Shown: positions 22,607 to 31,036 of the stretch, in pieces
Layout of the letters: each line of letters starts with the position of its first letter
How positions within the stretch are numbered: position 1 is the stretch's first letter
NCBI RefSeq assembly: GCF_004331455.1
Contig: NZ_SJJR01000009.1
Span: forward strand, 124,001-188,000
Length of the DNA: 64,000 bases
DNA from: Micromonospora zingiberis
GTDB taxonomy: Bacteria > Actinomycetota > Actinomycetes > Mycobacteriales > Micromonosporaceae
Direction of reading: 5' to 3'
Position numbers and translations under genes: made by a program
Notes under the pieces: generated by a model
Databases searched by the model: none
What the model saw: only the letters and a program-made list of their open reading frames with translations
What the model was told of the DNA's origin: nothing

Positions 22607-24922
22607 ATGATCGACAATGTTCCCAACGCAGGAACCATTCGCGTATCGTCCCCCTTCGTGTCGGCAATCCGATTCACCGATGATTCCGGACCCGAGTCGA
22701 ACCGCGCCTCCGTTCGCGTCGCGGAGGCCGACCCGGAGACCGAGCCGGGCACGGGCGTGACCGCCACCGCCCCGCCCCGGCAACCCGGTGCACCACCCGG
22801 CGCCCCGGTGGATCCGCAGGAGCTGGCCGCCCGGTTCGAGGACGAGAAGCCCGGCCGGCGGCTGTCCGGCCCGGTCGCCCTCGTCCTGACCGCCGTGACA
22901 CTGGCCATCGCCCTACTCGCGCTCTGGCAGGTCTTCCGGCCGCTCGCCCAGGGCAGCAAGTACTACCTGATCTACTTCCTGGCCGGCGTACTCCCATTGG
23001 TCTTCCTCGCCTATCCGGCCGAGCTGCGCTTACCGCGCCGGCTACGACGCCCCGGCGGAACTGGCGATGCGGCCCAGCCGGCGACGACCGGCGATGCGGC
23101 CCAGCCGGCAACGGCCGGCGGTACGGACCGGCCGGCAACGGGCGGCGGGCGGTCCGGGCCCAGCCCCGGTGACTGGGCGCTGGCCGCCGCCGCGCTGGCC
23201 GGATGCCTGTACCCGGTGCTGCCGGTGAGCCTGGGCAACGCGGGCGGTGGTTACGACGCCTTCCTGGACCGGCAGGGCCTGCTCGTCGGCCTGGACATCG
23301 CGATGGGTACCGTCCTGCTGCTCCTGCTGCTGGAGGCGTGCCGGCGTACCACCGGGTGGATCCTGCCGGCGGTGTGCCTGATCTTCCTCGGCTACGGCTA
23401 CTACGGCGGGCTGCTGCCGCAGACCTGGGCGGTGGCCCACGCCGGCCTGGACTTCGGGCAGCTGATCGACGCCTTCTACAACTCCGACAGCGGCTTCTAC
23501 GGCACCCCGCTGGACGTGGCGGCCACGTACATCGTGCTGTTCACCATCTACGGGGCGGTGCTCGACCTCTCCGGCGCGGGTCGCTTCTTCGTGGACCTGT
23601 CCGCCTCGGCGTTCCGGCGCTCCCGCACCGCCGCCGGCCGTACCGCCGTCGCGTCCGGCTTCCTGCTCGGTACCGTCTCCGGCTCCGGGGCGGCGACGAC
23701 CGTCAGCATCGGCGCCGTCACCTGGCCGATCCTGCGGCGCGCCGGCTACCCGGCGGAACGGGCCGGTGGGATGCTCGCCGCCGCCGGTGTCGGTGCGATC
23801 CTGTCCCCACCGACCCTCGGCGCGGCGGCGTTCATCATCGCCGAATACCTCGGCGTGTCCTACCTGCGGGTACTCGGCTGGGCGATGGTGCCGACGGTGC
23901 TCTACTACCTCGGCATCGTGCTCTCGGTGGAGATCGACGCACGCCGCTCCGGAGTACGGCCCGCAGCCCTGGCCGGCGGCTCGCCGTGGCGGCTGCTGGC
24001 CCGCTCCGGGTACCACTTCGCCTCGCTGTTCGCCATCGTCGGCCTGCTCGCCGTCGGCCTGTCGGCCACCCGGGCCGTGGTGCTGGCCACCGGGCTCGCC
24101 GTCGCACTGTCCTTCCTGGACCGGCGTAACCGGCTCACCCCGGCCCGGCTGCTCACCGCGCTGTCCGGCGGTGTACGCGGCGTCCTCGCGGTCACCGTGG
24201 TCTGCGCGGCGGCCGGCATCATCACCGCCACCACCACCAAGACCGGGCTCGGCCCGCAGGCCGCGGCGCTGCTGATCAAGGCGGCCGGTGCGGTCAGCTC
24301 CGAGCCGGCCGTCGTGCTCGCCCTCACCGCGCTGCTCGCCGCCGTCGCCCTCAGCCTGCTGGGCCTGGCCATCCCGGTCACCGCCTCCTTCGTGATCGGC
24401 TGGGTGATCATCGGACCGGCCCTGCTCGACCTCGGCGTCAGCGCCCCGGCCGCGGCGATGTTCGTCTTCTACTTCGCGGTGCTGTCCGAGGTGTCGCCGC
24501 CGACCGCGTTGGCCGCGGTCGCCGCCGCCGCGGTGACCGGCGGCCAGGTGGTGCCGACCATGTGGCACACCCTGCGGTACGCGCTGCCGGCCTACCTGAT
24601 CCCGCTCGCCTTCGTGATCACTCCGACCGGGCTCGGCCTGCTCGGCATCGGCGGCCCGCAACGGATCGTCGTCGCCACCACGATCACCGCGCTCAGCGTC
24701 GCGGTGCTGGCCGTCGCGGCGGGCGGCTGGCTGCCCGGCGTCGGCCCGGCCGGCGTACCGGAACGCGTGCTCGGCGCCCTCGCCGGGCTGAGCCTGCTCT
24801 GGCTGCAACCCGTGCCCGTCGCGATCGGCGCCGTGCTGGCCGGCGCCATGGCGGTGGGTGTGTTCGTACGACGCGGATCCGCCGGTCCCTCCGGCGGGAC
24901 GCGAGCCGGATCACCGGCATGA
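22607..24922 (+). CDS. TRAP transporter permease, fused small and large subunits
   Basis: A 771-residue membrane protein combining the 4-TM small subunit and the 12-TM large subunit of a TAXI-type TRAP system. Landmarks are LLALWQVFRPLAQGSKYYLIYF, YYGGLLPQTWAVAHAGLDFGQLIDAFYNSDSGFYGTPL (split here only by naming), GFLLGTVSGSGAATTVSIGAVTWP, GAILSPPTLGAAAFIIAEYLGVSY and SPPTALAAVAAAAVTGG. Such carriers import organic acids with a sodium or proton gradient. The start is uncertain: ATG 22607 has GGGAAA upstream, 22571 is in frame, and the first 60 residues are poorly conserved and AT-richer. A 27-bp direct repeat (GDAAQPAT twice) lies in a cytoplasmic loop. The receptor gene follows after 18 bp. 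Confidence 0.88.
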   Translation: MIDNVPNAGTIRVSSPFVSAIRFTDDSGPESNRASVRVAEADPETEPGTGVTATAPPRQPGAPPGAPVDPQELAARFEDEKPGRRLSGPVALVLTAVTLAIALLALWQVFRPLAQGSKYYLIYFLAGVLPLVFLAYPAELRLPRRLRRPGGTGDAAQPATTGDAAQPATAGGTDRPATGGGRSGPSPGDWALAAAALAGCLYPVLPVSLGNAGGGYDAFLDRQGLLVGLDIAMGTVLLLLLLEACRRTTGWILPAVCLIFLGYGYYGGLLPQTWAVAHAGLDFGQLIDAFYNSDSGFYGTPLDVAATYIVLFTIYGAVLDLSGAGRFFVDLSASAFRRSRTAAGRTAVASGFLLGTVSGSGAATTVSIGAVTWPILRRAGYPAERAGGMLAAAGVGAILSPPTLGAAAFIIAEYLGVSYLRVLGWAMVPTVLYYLGIVLSVEIDARRSGVRPAALAGGSPWRLLARSGYHFASLFAIVGLLAVGLSATRAVVLATGLAVALSFLDRRNRLTPARLLTALSGGVRGVLAVTVVCAAAGIITATTTKTGLGPQAAALLIKAAGAVSSEPAVVLALTALLAAVALSLLGLAIPVTASFVIGWVIIGPALLDLGVSAPAAAMFVFYFAVLSEVSPPTALAAVAAAAVTGGQVVPTMWHTLRYALPAYLIPLAFVITPTGLGLLGIGGPQRIVVATTITALSVAVLAVAAGGWLPGVGPAGVPERVLGALAGLSLLWLQPVPVAIGAVLAGAMAVGVFVRRGSAGPSGGTRAGSPA

Positions 24923-24940
24923 CCTGAGGAAGGAGACAGT

Positions 24941-25960
24941 GTGAGACGGATCAACGTGCGGTTCGCGGCGGGGGTGGGCGCACTCGCCCTCGTCGCGGCC
25001 GGTGCCGCTGGCTGCGGAGGCCGTCAGGGCACCGCCGCCACGGACGACACCGCGAGCGCCGTCACCTGCGAGGTGGCCGAGAACACCCGGGTGGGCATCG
25101 CCACCGGCAACGCCACCGGCGTGTACTACGTGGTCGGCAACGCGCTGGCCGGCCAACTCGCGGACAGCACCGGCGGCCGGCTGACCGGCACGGCGGCCGA
25201 GACCGGCGCCTCGGTGCAGAACATCGAACAACTCGTCGGCGGCCAGTACGACGTGGCGTTCTCGCTGTTCGACACCGCCGTCAACGCGGTACAGGGCAAG
25301 GGCAGCTTCACCGCACCGCAGCCGGTCGAGGCGCTGGCCCGGATCTACGACAACTACACCCAGGTGGTCGTCCGGGCCGACGCCGGCATCAACTCGGTGG
25401 CCGACATGAAGGGCAAGAAGATCTCCACCGGCTCCCCCAAGTCCGGCACCGAGGTCATCGCCAACCGCCTGCTGGAGGCCGCCGGCCTCGACCCGGCCGC
25501 CGACATCCAGGCCCAACGGCTGGACCTCACCAAGACCGTCGAGGGCATCAAGGACGGCAACGTGGACGGCTTCTTCTGGTCCGGCGGCCTGCCCACCGGC
25601 GGGGTCACCGACCTGTTCACCACGGCCGGCGACAAGGTGAAGTTCATCGACATCACCCCGCTGCTGCCCAAGCTGAGTGAACTCAATCCGGCGTACCAGG
25701 CCGGCGTGATCGGCAAGGACGTCTACACCACGGCGACGGACACCCCGACCATCGTGGTCCCGAACGTGCTGCTGGTCCGCAAGGACCTCGACGCCAACGT
25801 GGCCTGCGCGATCACTCGGACCGTGTTCGAGAAGAAGGACGCGCTGGCCCAGGCGAACCCCGCCGCCAAGGGCATCGCACTGGACAGCGCCCGCAGGACC
25901 GACCCGGTCGGTTTGCACCGTGGCGCCGCCAAGGCGTTGCAGGACCTCGGCGCGAGCTGA
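24941..25960 (+). CDS. TAXI-family TRAP transporter solute-binding lipoprotein
   Basis: A 339-residue exported receptor. A signal peptide with lipobox (AAGAAGC) is followed by the TAXI core: IATGNATGVYYVVGNALA, TGASVQNIEQLVGGQYDVAFS, ARIYDNYTQVVVRADAGI, KKISTGSPKSGTEVIANRLLEAAGLD and GFFWSGGLPTGGVTDL. The GTG start has AGGAGA at good distance. It serves the fused permease immediately upstream. A second TAXI gene at 28881 is about half identical by eye, so the system has two receptors but one permease. Confidence 0.93.
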   Translation: MRRINVRFAAGVGALALVAAGAAGCGGRQGTAATDDTASAVTCEVAENTRVGIATGNATGVYYVVGNALAGQLADSTGGRLTGTAAETGASVQNIEQLVGGQYDVAFSLFDTAVNAVQGKGSFTAPQPVEALARIYDNYTQVVVRADAGINSVADMKGKKISTGSPKSGTEVIANRLLEAAGLDPAADIQAQRLDLTKTVEGIKDGNVDGFFWSGGLPTGGVTDLFTTAGDKVKFIDITPLLPKLSELNPAYQAGVIGKDVYTTATDTPTIVVPNVLLVRKDLDANVACAITRTVFEKKDALAQANPAAKGIALDSARRTDPVGLHRGAAKALQDLGAS

Positions 25961-25965
25961 CCGAC

Positions 25966-26004
25966 GGTGGTCGGGTCGGGCCCGCACCGCCCGACCCGAC
26001 CACC
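25966..26004 (+). terminator. 16-bp perfect stem between the TAXI receptor and kinase genes
   Basis: GGTGGTCGGGTCGGGC (25966-25981) pairs fully with 25989-26004 around a 7-nt loop. No U-tract follows and the kinase start is 20 bp beyond it. It may be an attenuator or a 3' stabiliser that keeps receptor mRNA more abundant than kinase mRNA. Confidence 0.5.
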
Positions 26005-26023
26005 CCGAACTCGGGAGACCCCC

Positions 26024-28495
26024 GTGCCGCTGCCCACCCTGGCCCGCGTACGCCGGCACAACCGTCCGTCCGGTCACACCGGCCGGCTGCGGTCGGTGCG
26101 TACCCAACTGCTCGCCCCGATCCTGGTCGCCACCACCGGGCTGGTCGTGCTGGGCGCGATCCAGACCGGTACCGCCCTGACCTCCTCCACCGACGCCCAG
26201 CGCGCCCGGGTCCTGGCCGGCACCGCCACCGCCACCGTGTCCCTGGTGCACGAGTTGGAGCGGGAACTCGCCGAGACGGCCGCGCTGCGCCAGCGGGGCG
26301 GCACCTCCGGTCGACAGCTGGTCGACGCCCAGCGGTACCGGGTGGACGCGGCCGCCGAGCGCTACCGGGTGGCCAGTCAGGACGCCCGGCGGGCGGCTCC
26401 CGACCTCGGCCGGCCCCTCGACGGCGTGACCGAGCAGCTCGACCAGCTCGACGAGGCCCGGGTCGCCGCGTTGGGCGCGGACTCCGCCGACGGGGTCTAC
26501 CTGGCTCTGGCGGAGTCGCTGCTCGCCGTCGCCGACGCGCTTCCCGGTCAGCTACGCGACCCCGAACTGGCCAACCGGGCCCGCGAGGTGGCCGCCGTGG
26601 CCGCCCAGGAACACCTGGCCTCGGTGGAACGTGACCTGCTGCGGACGGTGTTCGTCCGAGGTGAACTGGCCCGGGGTGAACTCGTCCGGCTCGGTCGGCT
26701 GCGCGGCGCGCAGGAACAGCGGCAGGCGGAATTCTCCCGGATCGCCGGGGAGCGGGCCGCCGCCAGGTACACCCGTCTGCTCGCCGGCAGCGACGTGTCC
26801 ACCGCCCGGCGGATGCGCGACAGCGCGTTGAACGCCGAAACCGAGCCGGCCGCGCTCGCCACCGACGGCGACGCCTGGTACGTCGCGCAGAGTGGCGTGA
26901 TCCGCCGGTTCAACCTGCTGGGCCGGGAACTCTCCGACGAACTCGACCGCCGCGCCGTCGAACTGGCCACCGAGGCGTGGCAACGCGCCCTGGTCACCGG
27001 CGGGTCGGCCGGTGCGCTGGCGCTGGCCGCACTGGCCGCCGCCGCGCTGCTGGCGGTACGCACCAGCCGCCGGCTGCGCCGGCTACGGGTCGCCGCGCTC
27101 ACCATGGCGCACCGGGAACTGCCGGAGCGGATCACCGCGATCTCGGCCGGCGACAGTGGCCGGGCCGAGAGCCCGGCGTCCCAGCTCACCGCCGGTATCA
27201 GTGGTGGCCGCGACGAGATCGCCCAGGTGGCCGAGGCGTTCGACACCGTCAACCGGGCCGCCCTGCGACTGGCCGGCGAGCAGGCCGAGCTGCGGATGGA
27301 CGTGACCCGGATGGTCGAGGCGTTGGCCCGCCGGATCCGTACGCTGATCACCCGGCAGTTGCGTCTGCTCGACGAGTTCGAGCAGGAGGAGACCGATCCC
27401 GACGCGCTGGCCCGACTCTTCGCCCTCGACCACCTCGCCGCCCGGATGCGCCGCAACGGGGAGAACCTGCTCGTCCTCGCCGGTGGTGAACCGGGCCGCT
27501 CGCACGAGGGACCACACCTGCTGGCCGACGTGGTACGCGGCGCCGCCTCCGAGATCGAGGAGTACGCCCGGATCGAGATCGACGTGCCCGCCGTCGCGGT
27601 GCACGGCTCGGCCGTGGGCAACCTGGTGCACCTGCTGGCCGAGTTGTTGGAGAACGCCACCTCGTACTCGCCGCCACAGTCGCCGGTGCACGTGGACGGC
27701 CGGCGTACCGTCGACGGGCTCGTCCTGCGCGTACACGATCAGGGCATCGGCATCGGCGCGAGCCGGCTCGCCGAAATCAACGAACGGCTGGGCGCACCGG
27801 CCATGCTGTCCAGCGCTGCGGCCGGCAGCATGGGCCTGCACGTGGTGGCCCACCTCGCCGCCCGGCACGGCATCCGGGTACGGCTGCACAGCACCGGCAC
27901 CGGCACGGTGGCGCATGTGGACGTACCGGAGACGCTGCTCTCCCGGGTCGAGGAGGCCACCGGGCGCCCGGTTTCCGGCGCCCGCTCGGCCCCCGTACCG
28001 GCCAACGCCTGGTTCAGGGCTCCCTCCTTCCGGTCCACGGCGGACACCGGCGTACCGGCTCAGCTCAGCGCGCATCGGGCCCCGACGATGGCGCTGCCGG
28101 TCGTCGGCGCCACCGCCGCCACGAACTGGCCGGGCGAGCCGTCGTGGTCAGGCGAGCCGTCGTGGTCAGCGCCGACACCGGCCAACGGTCAACCGACCTG
28201 GCAGCCCGGGTCGGTCAACGGCCAGCCCTCGCAGCCCGGCGGCGCTGCGGCGACCAACGGCCAGCCGGCCTGGCAGGCCGACGGGGGGTCGACGGCGGCG
28301 ACCCGGGCGGGGCTGCCCCGGCGCATCCGGGGTAGCGGCTTGCAGGCCGAGCTGCACCACGTACCCCCACAGCAGACCACCGGCGACCTGCTCGACCCGG
28401 AGGTGGTACGCGCCCGGCTGTCCGCGCTGTCCGCCGGAGTGGCCTACGCGATGCGACGTAACCAGCAGACGAAACCCACCGGGAGGCCCGAATGA
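26024..28495 (+). CDS. conservon-type (CvnA-like) sensor histidine kinase with nitrate/nitrite-sensing domain
   Basis: An 823-residue membrane kinase. TM1 (about 29-46) and TM2 (about 323-347) bracket an extracytoplasmic helical NIT-like sensor; a HAMP-like linker follows, then a dimerisation segment RTLITRQLRLLDEFEQEETDPDALARLFALDHLAARMRRN with the His near 470, the N box ELLENATSYSPP, and HDQGIGIGASRL. The last 160 residues are Pro/Gly-rich with short GEPSWS repeats and end in a helix. GTG at 26024 has GGGAG upstream. In conservons CvnA works with roadblock CvnB, DUF742 CvnC and GTPase CvnD; here only CvnB follows. The position between two TAXI receptors suggests it senses the transported solute or receptor occupancy. 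Confidence 0.88.
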   Translation: MPLPTLARVRRHNRPSGHTGRLRSVRTQLLAPILVATTGLVVLGAIQTGTALTSSTDAQRARVLAGTATATVSLVHELERELAETAALRQRGGTSGRQLVDAQRYRVDAAAERYRVASQDARRAAPDLGRPLDGVTEQLDQLDEARVAALGADSADGVYLALAESLLAVADALPGQLRDPELANRAREVAAVAAQEHLASVERDLLRTVFVRGELARGELVRLGRLRGAQEQRQAEFSRIAGERAAARYTRLLAGSDVSTARRMRDSALNAETEPAALATDGDAWYVAQSGVIRRFNLLGRELSDELDRRAVELATEAWQRALVTGGSAGALALAALAAAALLAVRTSRRLRRLRVAALTMAHRELPERITAISAGDSGRAESPASQLTAGISGGRDEIAQVAEAFDTVNRAALRLAGEQAELRMDVTRMVEALARRIRTLITRQLRLLDEFEQEETDPDALARLFALDHLAARMRRNGENLLVLAGGEPGRSHEGPHLLADVVRGAASEIEEYARIEIDVPAVAVHGSAVGNLVHLLAELLENATSYSPPQSPVHVDGRRTVDGLVLRVHDQGIGIGASRLAEINERLGAPAMLSSAAAGSMGLHVVAHLAARHGIRVRLHSTGTGTVAHVDVPETLLSRVEEATGRPVSGARSAPVPANAWFRAPSFRSTADTGVPAQLSAHRAPTMALPVVGATAATNWPGEPSWSGEPSWSAPTPANGQPTWQPGSVNGQPSQPGGAAATNGQPAWQADGGSTAATRAGLPRRIRGSGLQAELHHVPPQQTTGDLLDPEVVRARLSALSAGVAYAMRRNQQTKPTGRPE

Positions 28496-28884
28496 TGCCC
28501 ACCGTCAGCCCCGGACTCGACTGGCTTCTGACCAACTTCGCCGAGCACGTTCCAGACGTGTCGCACGCCCTCGCCGTCTCCGGAGACGGGCTGCGGCTGG
28601 CCGCCTCACCCCACCTCTCGACCGACCAGGCCGACCAGCTCTCCGCCGTGATCAGCGGCCTGGCCAGCCTGACCGTCGGCGCCGCCCGGCTGATGTCCGC
28701 CGGCCGGGTACGCCAGCAGATCGTCGACATGGACGGCGGGGTACTGCTGGTCATGGCGGTCGGGGACCGCGCCCTGCTCGGAGTGCTGGCCACCTCCGGC
28801 TGTGACCTCGGCCAGATCGGCTACGAGACGGCCACGCTGGTCCAGCGGGTCGCCGAGGCACTCGAACCGGCGGTACGCGCATGA
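28492..28884 (+). CDS. roadblock/LC7 domain protein (CvnB-like)
   Basis: A 130-residue single-domain protein: LDWLLTNFAEHVPDVSHALAVSGDGLRLAAS, then IVDMDGGVLLVMAVGDRALLGVLATSGCDLGQIGYET. Roadblock proteins bind and regulate small GTPases of the MglA/CvnD type. It overlaps the kinase gene by 4 bp (ATGA) and the next receptor gene by 4 bp, so the three are translated as a unit. No GTPase gene follows, so its partner is missing from this locus. Confidence 0.93.
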   Translation: MMPTVSPGLDWLLTNFAEHVPDVSHALAVSGDGLRLAASPHLSTDQADQLSAVISGLASLTVGAARLMSAGRVRQQIVDMDGGVLLVMAVGDRALLGVLATSGCDLGQIGYETATLVQRVAEALEPAVRA

Positions 28885-29846
28885 ACCGGCGGCTGCCGCT
28901 GGCGGCACTGCTGGTGGTCGTACTGTCGGCCGGCTGCGGCGCCGAGCCCGCACCGGAACCAGCACCGTGGCACGACGGGCGGATCTTCCTGGCCACCGGC
29001 AACACCACCGGCGTCTACTACCAGTTGGGCGGCGGGTACGCCGACGTCATCAGCCGCCACCTGCCCGGCTACGAGGCCCGCGCCGAGCCGACCGGGGCCT
29101 CCGGGGAGAACATCACCCGGCTGGTCGACGGCGACATGGAGATCGCCTTCAGCCTGGCCGACACCGCCGCCGACGCCACCGCCGGTCGGGGCGCCTTCGC
29201 CGGCCAAGCCCAACCGGTACGCGCCCTGGCCCGGGTCTACAGCAACTACACCCACGTCATCGTGCGGGCCGACGCGCTGATCACCGATCTGGCGGCGCTA
29301 CGCGGCAAACGGGTCTCCACCGGTTCACCGAAGTCCGGCACCGACGTCATCGCCGGACGCCTGCTCACCGCCGCCGGCCTCGACCCGGACAAGGATGTCC
29401 GCCGAGCCCGCCTGTCCCTGCCGGAAACCGTGGCCCGGATGCGCGCCGGCACCCTCGACGCCATGTTCTTCTCCGGCGGTCTACCCACCCCCGGCATCGC
29501 CGACCTGCTCAGCGGCGCACCGGACCGGTTCGCCCTGCTGCCGATCGCCGACCTGATCGAGCCGCTCAGCGCCGCACACGGCTCGGTCTACACCACCGCC
29601 GAACTACCCGCCGACACCTACGACACGCCGACCGGCACACCCACAATCACGGTGGCCAACGTGATCCTGGTCAGCGCGGACATGCCCGAGCAGTTGGCGT
29701 ACGACCTGACCCGCCTGCTCTTCACCTACCAAGCCGACCTCGCCGTGGCCCACCCCGAGGCCCGCAACTACGACCGCGAATCCGCCCAAACCACCGACCC
29801 CATCCCCCTACACCCCGGCGCCGCCCGCTACTACCAAGGCACCTGA
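28881..29846 (+). CDS. second TAXI-family solute-binding lipoprotein
   Basis: A 321-residue lipoprotein with signal peptide and lipobox (LSAGC) and the TAXI core FLATGNTTGVYYQLGGGYAD, TGASGENITRLVDGDMEIAFSLADTAAD, ARVYSNYTHVIVRADALI, KRVSTGSPKSGTDVIAGRLLTAAGLD and MFFSGGLPTPGIADL. It parallels the receptor at 24941 but is separated from the permease by the kinase and roadblock genes, to which it is translationally coupled. It could be a dedicated ligand sensor for the kinase. Its ligand is likely an organic acid; not determinable here. Confidence 0.92.
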   Translation: MNRRLPLAALLVVVLSAGCGAEPAPEPAPWHDGRIFLATGNTTGVYYQLGGGYADVISRHLPGYEARAEPTGASGENITRLVDGDMEIAFSLADTAADATAGRGAFAGQAQPVRALARVYSNYTHVIVRADALITDLAALRGKRVSTGSPKSGTDVIAGRLLTAAGLDPDKDVRRARLSLPETVARMRAGTLDAMFFSGGLPTPGIADLLSGAPDRFALLPIADLIEPLSAAHGSVYTTAELPADTYDTPTGTPTITVANVILVSADMPEQLAYDLTRLLFTYQADLAVAHPEARNYDRESAQTTDPIPLHPGAARYYQGT

Positions 29847-29861
29847 CCCCGATGTCGAGCC

Positions 29862-29909
29862 GATCTTGGTACGAAAGTGCCCCTCTGAGGGCGCTTCCGT
29901 ACCAAGATC
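29862..29909 (+). terminator. palindromic element GATCTTGGTACG...CGTACCAAGATC (family B)
   Basis: Perfect 12-bp arms (29862-29873 and 29898-29909) with an inner partly paired GTGCCCC/GGGCGC segment, 15 bp past the stop of the second TAXI gene. Related copies punctuate 31041-31690. It may terminate the TRAP-kinase transcript. Confidence 0.6.
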
Positions 29910-29964
29910 TCGCGGCTATCCACAGGGACAGCGCGATGCAGCATGAGGTGGGCAGGGTAGCGGC

Positions 29965-31032
29965 ATGCGGAGGCATGGTGCGGAACGAGCAGAGCGCGGG
30001 GCGATCGGGCCGGGGCGGGCAGGACCCGGAGCGGAGCAGCCAAGGCGCGGGGAAGCATGGCCAGGGCGCGGGGCGGCGTGGGAGGGGGGCGGGGGGCGGT
30101 TCGGGCGGGAGTTGCCGGGGGATGACGCGGACGAGCTGACCTGGTTGTTGTTCCACCAGGAACATGTGCTCAGCCTCGACCAGGCCCGCCAGCATCTGTC
30201 ACCCAAGGCGATCCGCCACCGCGTCAGCTCAGGTCGCTGGCGGCGGGTGCACCGCGCCGTCTACGTCACGCACAACGGCCCGATCGCGCCCGCGCAACTG
30301 CCGTGGATCGGCGTCCTGTCCGCCGGGCCGGCGGCGATGCTCGGTGGGCTGAGCGCGGCCCGCGCCTGGGGTTTGCGCAGGTACGACGACGGACTCGTAC
30401 ACATCCTGCTGCCGGCCAGTTGCCGGGCACGGTCCCTGCCGCCGGGGATCCGGGTGCACCGCACCACTCTGCTGCCGGAGTCGGACATTCTCGCCGTGGG
30501 TCAGCCACGCCGCACGATGCCGGCCCGGTCACTGGTGGACGCGGCGCAGTGGGCGCCGAGCGACCAGCAGGCTCGATCGATAATCGCGGCCGGCTTTCAG
30601 CAGCGCCTCGTCGCTGGTGACGACGTGCGGCAGGTACTCGACCGTCTCCCCCGGGCCCGGCGGCGCAGCCTGATCGGCCAGACCGCCGCCGACGCGGCCG
30701 GCGGTTCCCATTCCCTGCCCGAACTCGACTTTCTCCGCCTGGTCCGCCACGCCGGGCTGCCCGAACCGACCCGGCAGGCCGTTCGCCGCGACGCCACCGG
30801 CAGACGCCGCTATCTGGACGCCCTGTTCGAAGAATGGCAGGTGCACGTGGAGATCGACGGCAGCCAGCACCTCGACCCGGCCACCGCCTGGGCGGACATG
30901 CGCCGGCAGAACGACCTGTGGCAGAACGGCGACCGCGTGCTCCGCTTTCCCGCCTGGGCCATCCGCCACCACCCCACCGACGTCATCGCCCAACTCCGCG
31001 CCGCCCTACTAGCAGCCGGCTGGCGCCCCTAA
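29965..31032 (+). CDS. AbiEi-like / DUF559 (PD-(D/E)XK-like) protein
   Basis: A protein of up to 355 residues. The conserved part starts around residue 57 (LTWLLFHQEHVLSLDQARQHLSPKAIRHRVSSGRW-type winged helix as in AbiEi antitoxins) and ends with a DUF559 nuclease-like domain (RRYLDALFEEWQVHVEIDGSQH, with the Asp and the ExD pattern of the PD-(D/E)XK fold, then DRVLRFPAWAI). The first 50 codons are low-complexity GC-rich sequence, so the true start may be TTG at 30112. A CTATCCACAGGG sequence lies 40 bp upstream, similar to the second family member at 49232. Defence or regulatory role is a guess. Confidence 0.7.
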   Translation: MRRHGAERAERGAIGPGRAGPGAEQPRRGEAWPGRGAAWEGGGGRFGRELPGDDADELTWLLFHQEHVLSLDQARQHLSPKAIRHRVSSGRWRRVHRAVYVTHNGPIAPAQLPWIGVLSAGPAAMLGGLSAARAWGLRRYDDGLVHILLPASCRARSLPPGIRVHRTTLLPESDILAVGQPRRTMPARSLVDAAQWAPSDQQARSIIAAGFQQRLVAGDDVRQVLDRLPRARRRSLIGQTAADAAGGSHSLPELDFLRLVRHAGLPEPTRQAVRRDATGRRRYLDALFEEWQVHVEIDGSQHLDPATAWADMRRQNDLWQNGDRVLRFPAWAIRHHPTDVIAQLRAALLAAGWRP

Positions 31033-31036
31033 CCCC

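Noticed and set aside
26024..29846. A complete conservon
   Set aside because: Only the kinase and roadblock genes are present; no DUF742 protein, GTPase or P450 follows.
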